Source: an uncultured Clostridia bacterium (GTDB taxonomy: Bacteria > Bacillota > Clostridia > Oscillospirales > CAG-272). Taken from it: DNA of 11,123 bases. The DNA is taken from positions 1-11,123 of the forward strand of contig CALEJO010000206.1 of the NCBI GenBank assembly GCA_937898155.1. The letters are read 5' to 3'. The position numbers and the translations under genes are program-made. Below, one piece after another: positions 6,349-11,123 of the stretch. The notes under the pieces were generated by a model, which saw only the letters and a program-made list of their open reading frames with translations, did not search any database and had not been told where the DNA came from. Each line of letters opens with the position of its first letter. Position 1 is the first letter of the stretch.

Positions 6349-7224
6349 ATGTCGAAAAAGTTAAGAACAAGACATCATAAAGTCGTCCTGACCCGCTCTG
6401 CGGGAGGCGACGCGGGAATCGCGGTATTCCTGATCATCTTCGGCATCTTTATGTTCTTGCCGATGTATTACGCGATCATTCAGTCTCTCAAACCGCTCGA
6501 TGAGCTTTGGGTCTATCCGCCGAGATTTTACGTTGTGAAACCGACGTTCGGCAACTTCGGCGATATGTTCGGTGCGATGTCCTCGTCGTGGGTTCCGTTC
6601 TCCCGCTATATCTTCAATACGGTGTTCATCTCCGTTGCGGGAACGTTCGGCAACCTCGCGCTCGGCTCGCTTGCCGCATACGCTGTTTCCAAGATCAAAT
6701 TCCCCGGCAGATCGATCCTGTTCGGCGCAGTCCGGTATTCTCTGATGTTTACCGCGACCGTCACCGGCATCGTCAACTTCATGACGATGAGCAGATTGCA
6801 TCTCGTCGATACGTATTGGGCAATCGTCATTCCCGCATGGGGCGCGACGCTCGGTATGTTCCTTATGCGTCAGTTCATGGTGTCCGGCATTTCGGACGCG
6901 GTCCTCGAATCCGCGAGACTGGACGGTTCCAGCGAAATCCGCACCTATTGGACGATCGCGATGCCGATGGTCAAGCCCGCGTGGCTGACCTTGATCGTGT
7001 ATTCGTTCAAGGACCTGTGGAACACCGGCGCGTCCATGTATATTCAGAGTGAACAGCTCAAAACATTTAACTACGCCATCGGTCAGATCGTGTCCGGCGG
7101 TGTGGCGCGTGCCGGTGTCGGCGCCGCCTCCACCATCGTCATGGCGATCGTGCCGATCACGGTCTTCGTCATCAGCCAGAGCCGCGTCGTGGAAACGATG
7201 TCGACGTCCGGTATGAAAGACTAA
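6349..7224 (+). CDS. Sugar ABC transporter permease, MalG/UgpE type
   Basis: A 291-residue partner permease of the CUT1 class. The first membrane segment (about 22-46) leads into IIQSLKPLDELWVYPPRF, the usual second-permease pattern of a short post-TM1 segment ending in a proline-rich turn. Further segments lie near 90-115, 125-147, 155-175, 211-225 and 260-280. The EAA loop is VLESARLDGSSEIRTYWTIAMP (about 186-206), with the conserved DG; it starts LESA instead of the consensus EAA. The C-terminus is short and ends SGMKD, close to the typical end of MalG-like proteins (often ..G.VKG). The start is 1 nt after the preceding stop, with a weak GTGGGG upstream, implying translational coupling. 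The function follows from pairing with the 5385 gene. Confidence 0.92.
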   Translation: MSKKLRTRHHKVVLTRSAGGDAGIAVFLIIFGIFMFLPMYYAIIQSLKPLDELWVYPPRFYVVKPTFGNFGDMFGAMSSSWVPFSRYIFNTVFISVAGTFGNLALGSLAAYAVSKIKFPGRSILFGAVRYSLMFTATVTGIVNFMTMSRLHLVDTYWAIVIPAWGATLGMFLMRQFMVSGISDAVLESARLDGSSEIRTYWTIAMPMVKPAWLTLIVYSFKDLWNTGASMYIQSEQLKTFNYAIGQIVSGGVARAGVGAASTIVMAIVPITVFVISQSRVVETMSTSGMKD

Positions 7225-7241
7225 GGGAAGGGGGAGATCGC

Positions 7242-9395
7242 ATGAAAAAATCATTTAGAATTCTCGCTCTTTCCTTCTGCGTGATGCTCCTCGCCGGACT
7301 GCTGACGCCGATTTCCGCCGCGTCCGCGCCTTACACCACGTATAACTATTCCATGGAAGGCGAAATCCTCATTTCGCCTCACGCCTATACGCCGGACTCT
7401 CAGGTGACGGCGTTTGAGATGGGTATGACCACGGAGCTGAACGGTCCGCAGGACATTTTCGTGGACAGCGATATGAAAATCTATATCTCGGATACGGGCA
7501 ACAGCCGCGTGGTCGTTTGCGATCCGCAGTTCCGCTTCCTTTTCGAGATCAAGGATTTCATCAATGAGCACGGTGTGCGCGATTCGCTGAAAACACCTTA
7601 CGGCCTTTTCGTCAACGACGAAGCGATCTACGTTTGCGACCGCGACAACAGCCGTATCGTTGTATTTAATAAGGAAGGCAATTTCCTTTCCATCATCAAT
7701 GCACCGACGGCTGACGTCATGGGCGACGATACGACGTTCATGCCCGTGTCGGTCGGCGTGGCTCCGTCGGGAACGATCTATATCGTCTCCGAATCCACGA
7801 TTTCCGGTATCATCGCGCTGAATCCCGACGGCTCGTTCCAGAGCTTCATCGGCGCGCAGAAAACGACGGTGCCGCTCGCAACGCGTATCCGCCGCATGAT
7901 CTTCCCGGACATCGTCACGGAATCTTACGTCTCCACGCCGTATAAGAGCTTGACGCTCGATGACGAGGGCATCGTCTGGGCAACGGTCGTGTTCTCCGGA
8001 ACGGATCTTGCCAACCTAACCTCGGCGATCAACAGCCAAGCGTCCAGCGGCACCGCGGCGGACAGCATCTATGCGCCCGTCAAGCGTCTGAACCCGCGCG
8101 GCGACGACATCATGACGCGCACCGGCTTCACGATGCCGTGCGGCGATGTCGATCTGCAACACTTCGGCTTCGGTGACGCGACGACCGGTCCCTCCACGTT
8201 GATCGACGTGGCGATCGGACCGAACGGAATGTGGTCGGTGCTCGACTCGAAGAGAAACAGAATCTTCACCTACGACAGCGAAGGCAATCTTCTGTTTGCG
8301 TTCGGCGACTCCGGCAAACAGCTCGGCAACCTAACGTCTCCGACGGCGCTCAGCTATTACGGCTCTGACCTTTACGTGCTGGATAGCGTTTTGAACTCTG
8401 TCACCGTGTATAAACGCACGGACTACGGCGATGTCATCAACGAAGCGCTGTATCACAACAGTATCCGCGAATATTCGACCGCGTTCAACGACTGGGTCGG
8501 TATTCTAAAACGCAACCTGAACTTTGACGCCGCCTATATCGGCATCGGTAAAAACCTCTATCGCCAGGGCGAATTTTCGGAAGCGATGGAGTATTACCGC
8601 GACGCGAACGAGACCACGAACTATTCCGAGGCGTTCAAGAGCCACAGAAAAGAAGTGGTCGAGAAGAATCTCGGTTGGATCCTGCTGATCGCGATCGCCG
8701 TGATCGTCGGCCTTTCGATGTTCTTCAAATACGTCGGCAAGGTCAATCAGGCGGGCATGACCAAGACAGGGAAGCGCACGTGGTGGGAGGAATTCCTCTA
8801 CGGCTTCTACGTGATCATGCATCCGTTCGATGGCTTCTGGGATTTGAAGCATGAAAAACGAGGCTCCGTCCGCGGTGCGCTCGCCATCGTGGCGATGACC
8901 GTTGTGGCGGTCGTTTACCAGTCGATCGGCTCTGCGTATCTGTTCGGCGGCGGCTCCGCGAAGAATCTGCTCTATCCCGTCATGACCGTCGTGGCACCGC
9001 TGATGCTTTGGTGTGTCGCAAACTGGTGTCTGACGACACTCTTTGACGGCGAAGGCAGCTTCAAGGATATTTTCATCGCATCGTCTTACGCTCTCGTTCC
9101 GATCGCGCTGATCGGAATCCCGACGACAGTCATCACGAACTTCCTCTCGCTCTCCGAGAAGGAGCTCATCACGATGCTGTTCGCCATTTCCTACGTCTGG
9201 CTCGGCATGCTCATCTTCTTCGGAGCGATGACCACGCACGGCTATTCGATGGGAAGAAATATTTTGATCACAGCGGCTACGATCATCGGTATGCTGTTCA
9301 TCCTGTTCCTCATTCTGCTGTTCACGAACCTGATTCAGCAGATGGTGAACTTCATCAGCGGCATTATTTCCGAATTATCGTATCGAGCGCAATAA
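7242..9395 (+). CDS. Membrane protein with extracytoplasmic NHL beta-propeller, TPR-like segment and Yip1-type domain
   Basis: A 717-residue protein, start ATG 7242 after AAGGGGGAG (7228-7236). Residues 1-29 form a signal peptide (MKKSFR, hydrophobic core, ISA-ASA). Residues 60-395 contain NHL/beta-propeller repeats, clearest at 67-94 (PQDIFVDSDMKIYISDTGNS), 117-145 (PYGLFVNDEAIYVCDRDNSR), 319-350 (DVAIGPNGMWSVLDSKRNRI) and 365-392. Residues 427-470 look like one or two TPR-type helices (AYIGIGKNLYRQGEFSEAMEYY). A membrane span at 477-496 is followed by a positively charged loop, then a Yip1-like multi-span region at about 515-710 with spans near 545-566, 577-598, 611-633, 643-663 and 675-700. 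The propeller is therefore outside and the Yip1 domain in the membrane. Such repeats usually bind proteins, glycans or ligands; here it may sense or hold substrate, or scaffold the transporter. No enzymatic motif is seen. The role is unknown; domain calls are by pattern. Confidence 0.82.
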   Translation: MKKSFRILALSFCVMLLAGLLTPISAASAPYTTYNYSMEGEILISPHAYTPDSQVTAFEMGMTTELNGPQDIFVDSDMKIYISDTGNSRVVVCDPQFRFLFEIKDFINEHGVRDSLKTPYGLFVNDEAIYVCDRDNSRIVVFNKEGNFLSIINAPTADVMGDDTTFMPVSVGVAPSGTIYIVSESTISGIIALNPDGSFQSFIGAQKTTVPLATRIRRMIFPDIVTESYVSTPYKSLTLDDEGIVWATVVFSGTDLANLTSAINSQASSGTAADSIYAPVKRLNPRGDDIMTRTGFTMPCGDVDLQHFGFGDATTGPSTLIDVAIGPNGMWSVLDSKRNRIFTYDSEGNLLFAFGDSGKQLGNLTSPTALSYYGSDLYVLDSVLNSVTVYKRTDYGDVINEALYHNSIREYSTAFNDWVGILKRNLNFDAAYIGIGKNLYRQGEFSEAMEYYRDANETTNYSEAFKSHRKEVVEKNLGWILLIAIAVIVGLSMFFKYVGKVNQAGMTKTGKRTWWEEFLYGFYVIMHPFDGFWDLKHEKRGSVRGALAIVAMTVVAVVYQSIGSAYLFGGGSAKNLLYPVMTVVAPLMLWCVANWCLTTLFDGEGSFKDIFIASSYALVPIALIGIPTTVITNFLSLSEKELITMLFAISYVWLGMLIFFGAMTTHGYSMGRNILITAATIIGMLFILFLILLFTNLIQQMVNFISGIISELSYRAQ

Positions 9396-9397
9396 AC

Positions 9398-9413
9398 AGA
9401 GGAGGTTGTCAGT
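9398..9413 (+). promoter_or_regulatory. Strong ribosome binding site for the DUF5696-type gene
   Basis: AGAGGAGGT at 9398-9406 is a near-perfect match to the anti-Shine-Dalgarno, with a 7-nt spacer to ATG 9414. It lies within the 18-nt gap after the preceding stop (9393-9395), supporting co-transcription with no new promoter. Confidence 0.75.
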
Positions 9414-11123
9414 ATGAAAAAAGTAAGAATTTTTTCCGGAATTTTGGCGATTCTGCTTATCCTTTCTACGTTCGGCCTGCCTGCTTTTGCGTCCGACGTT
9501 GACGTCGCCGCCTATCCGACGACCGAATATACCAGCGAACAGGCCAAGGTCAATACCATGACCAAGGTATATGAGGATAAGGATGCAGGCGCGGCACTTT
9601 ATTTCGATATCACGTCCGGCGAGCTCGCATGGCAGAATCTGAAAACGGGCGAATACCTGTTTACAAACCCATACGATATCGCGATCAATAACTCGGGTTC
9701 CTCCGCTTCGAATACGACGGACGGCGCTTCCAAGAGACAGGCGGACCCGCTGATCCAATCTCTGCTTTCGCAGGTGATCCTCGAATATCAGGATAAGCTG
9801 ACGGGAAGCACCGCAGTGATGAAGAGCTTCACCGACGCCGCACTCGCGGGCGATCAGATATCCTATTCGCTGATCCCCGGCGGCATCCGCGTCGAATACG
9901 CGATCGGCACCGTGGAGCCGAAGCGTCTGATCCCGCAGTGGATCGACCGCGACCGTTTCCAGACGCTGATCCTCGACGTGCTGGCTTCGCATCTCAGCGA
10001 AATGACCAGCGCGGAGCAGAACACCTATACGAGTATCTCGTCCGAGACCTCGACGGTGTATAAGCTCGTCGGCCCCGCCGACATGACCGCGGAATACGAT
10101 CCGCGGTCAACGCCGGACGCCGCGAGACCGGAAACGTTCAAGTATCTGGTCGATAACAAAGAAGCGGGAACGCAGATGTATTATCTGACCGACTGCGGCG
10201 AACGCAAGAAAAAGTCGATCGAGCAGATGATCAAAAAGTATTGCCCGAACTACACGTATGACGTGCTCGAGGATGACCACGAGATCACGGGATACGAGGG
10301 CGATGAGATCGAACCGCCGCTGTTCCGTCTCGCGATCGAGTATACGGTCGATGAGAACGGTCTGACGGCAAGCATCCCCGCAAAGAGTATCCGCTATAAC
10401 GAGACCAACTACGTTTTGGAAAGCATCGCGTTCCTTCCGTATTTCGGATGCACCGCGGCGGACAAAACGACCGGCTCCGCAACGTCGACGGTCGGTGAGA
10501 TCACGAGAAAAGGCGGCTATATCTTCATCCCGGACGGCTCCGGCACGCTTCTTTCCTATTATGAAGACGACGGCGAGCTGAAAGCGGCTTCGCAGGGCAA
10601 CTCGATGTATGGCTACGACTATACGCTCGAAACGCTTTCCTCGACGAACGTCAACGCGAAGACCTTCAATCTGCCGGTCTTCGGTCTGACGGAGGTCTTC
10701 GACGTCACGAAGAGCACCTCCCGCGGCACGGCAAAGCCGGTCGTCGGCAATAAGGTCGTCACCGAGGAACATTCGAGAGGATATTTCGCCGTGATCGAAG
10801 CGGGCGATTCCTTCGCTTCCATTCGCGCAAACCTGCGCTCGATGGCGTGGGGCAGCGCGGCAGGCACGGTGGAATACAGCACCGTTTACGCGCTCTTCTC
10901 CGCGAAATCGACCGATACCGTCAGCATTGGCGGCTCGATCGGCGGCGGTGACAACAGCCGGATGTCGAAAACGATCGACACCAAATATACCGGCAATTAC
11001 ACGATCCACTATACGATGCTTTCCGATCCCGCGACCGCGGAATCGAAGAACGTCGATTATTACGAGCCGACGTATATCGGCATGGCGGAATGCTATCGCG
11101 ACTATCTGCTTCGCAAGAACGCG
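9414..11123 (+). CDS. DUF5696-type secreted protein, 3' end outside window
   Basis: The frame is open for 570 codons from ATG 9414 to the last base, with no stop, so the C-terminus is missing. Residues 1-27 are a signal peptide ending PAFA-S (signal peptidase I type; no lipobox). The mature part is beta-rich and starts with TMTKVYEDKDAGAALYFDITSGELAWQNLKTGEYLFTNP. Family-like landmarks are SIAFLPYFGC (337-346), GGYIFIPDGSGTLLSYYED (367-385) and YYEPTYIGMAECYRDYLL (549-566). I recognise the PDGSG and IGMAEAYRDYL signatures from DUF5696 proteins, which I recall beside sugar ABC genes in Paenibacillus and Clostridia. From the visible beta-sandwich followed by the start of an alpha/beta part, a glycan-active or glycan-binding role is possible, but no catalytic motif is visible and this is inference. 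It is the fifth gene of the operon. Confidence 0.78.
   Translation, partial: MKKVRIFSGILAILLILSTFGLPAFASDVDVAAYPTTEYTSEQAKVNTMTKVYEDKDAGAALYFDITSGELAWQNLKTGEYLFTNPYDIAINNSGSSASNTTDGASKRQADPLIQSLLSQVILEYQDKLTGSTAVMKSFTDAALAGDQISYSLIPGGIRVEYAIGTVEPKRLIPQWIDRDRFQTLILDVLASHLSEMTSAEQNTYTSISSETSTVYKLVGPADMTAEYDPRSTPDAARPETFKYLVDNKEAGTQMYYLTDCGERKKKSIEQMIKKYCPNYTYDVLEDDHEITGYEGDEIEPPLFRLAIEYTVDENGLTASIPAKSIRYNETNYVLESIAFLPYFGCTAADKTTGSATSTVGEITRKGGYIFIPDGSGTLLSYYEDDGELKAASQGNSMYGYDYTLETLSSTNVNAKTFNLPVFGLTEVFDVTKSTSRGTAKPVVGNKVVTEEHSRGYFAVIEAGDSFASIRANLRSMAWGSAAGTVEYSTVYALFSAKSTDTVSIGGSIGGGDNSRMSKTIDTKYTGNYTIHYTMLSDPATAESKNVDYYEPTYIGMAECYRDYLLRKNA

Overview
The window reads as chromosome from an uncultured member of the Clostridia/Firmicutes. 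The signs are strong AGGAGG-type ribosome binding sites, all genes on one strand, a GC-rich third codon position inside genes, and a sharp drop to A/T-rich DNA in the single long intergenic region. A Clostridia-type sugar-uptake operon fits this. The genus cannot be told from the sequence. No rRNA, tRNA, CRISPR array, insertion sequence or phage gene was seen.

Region 1 (2-1761) is a tight housekeeping run: the 3' end of a Gfo/Idh/MocA-type oxidoreductase, ribonuclease HI (rnhA), and the tRNA 2-thiouridylase mnmA, with gaps of 1 to 7 nt. I place the mnmA start at ATG 727, because the GTG at 721 lies inside the ribosome binding site. A long hairpin at 1887-1939 is the probable terminator.

Region 2 (1762-2311) is about 550 nt of A/T-rich DNA with no convincing gene. 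It holds the terminator, short direct repeats, a good sigma-A-type promoter (TTGCTT, 17 nt, TGTTAAAAT) and a 5'-UTR hairpin upstream of the next operon.

Region 3 (2312-11123, running off the end) is one operon. It encodes a very large secreted solute-binding protein (two beta-sandwich modules, a helical segment, then a family-1-type binding domain), a MalF-type permease, a MalG-type permease, a membrane protein joining an extracytoplasmic NHL beta-propeller to a Yip1-like membrane domain, and a secreted DUF5696-type protein whose 3' end lies outside. The binding-protein gene is split by an apparent single-base frameshift near 3676. Undoing it gives one product of about 1017 residues.

Taken together, region 3 looks like a carbohydrate-import locus for a complex, probably polymeric or oligomeric, glycan. 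Substrate is captured by the oversized binding protein, imported through the two permeases with an ATPase encoded elsewhere, and assisted by two poorly characterised partners (NHL-Yip1 and DUF5696). The substrate cannot be read from the sequence. This locus is the best candidate here for an undescribed system.
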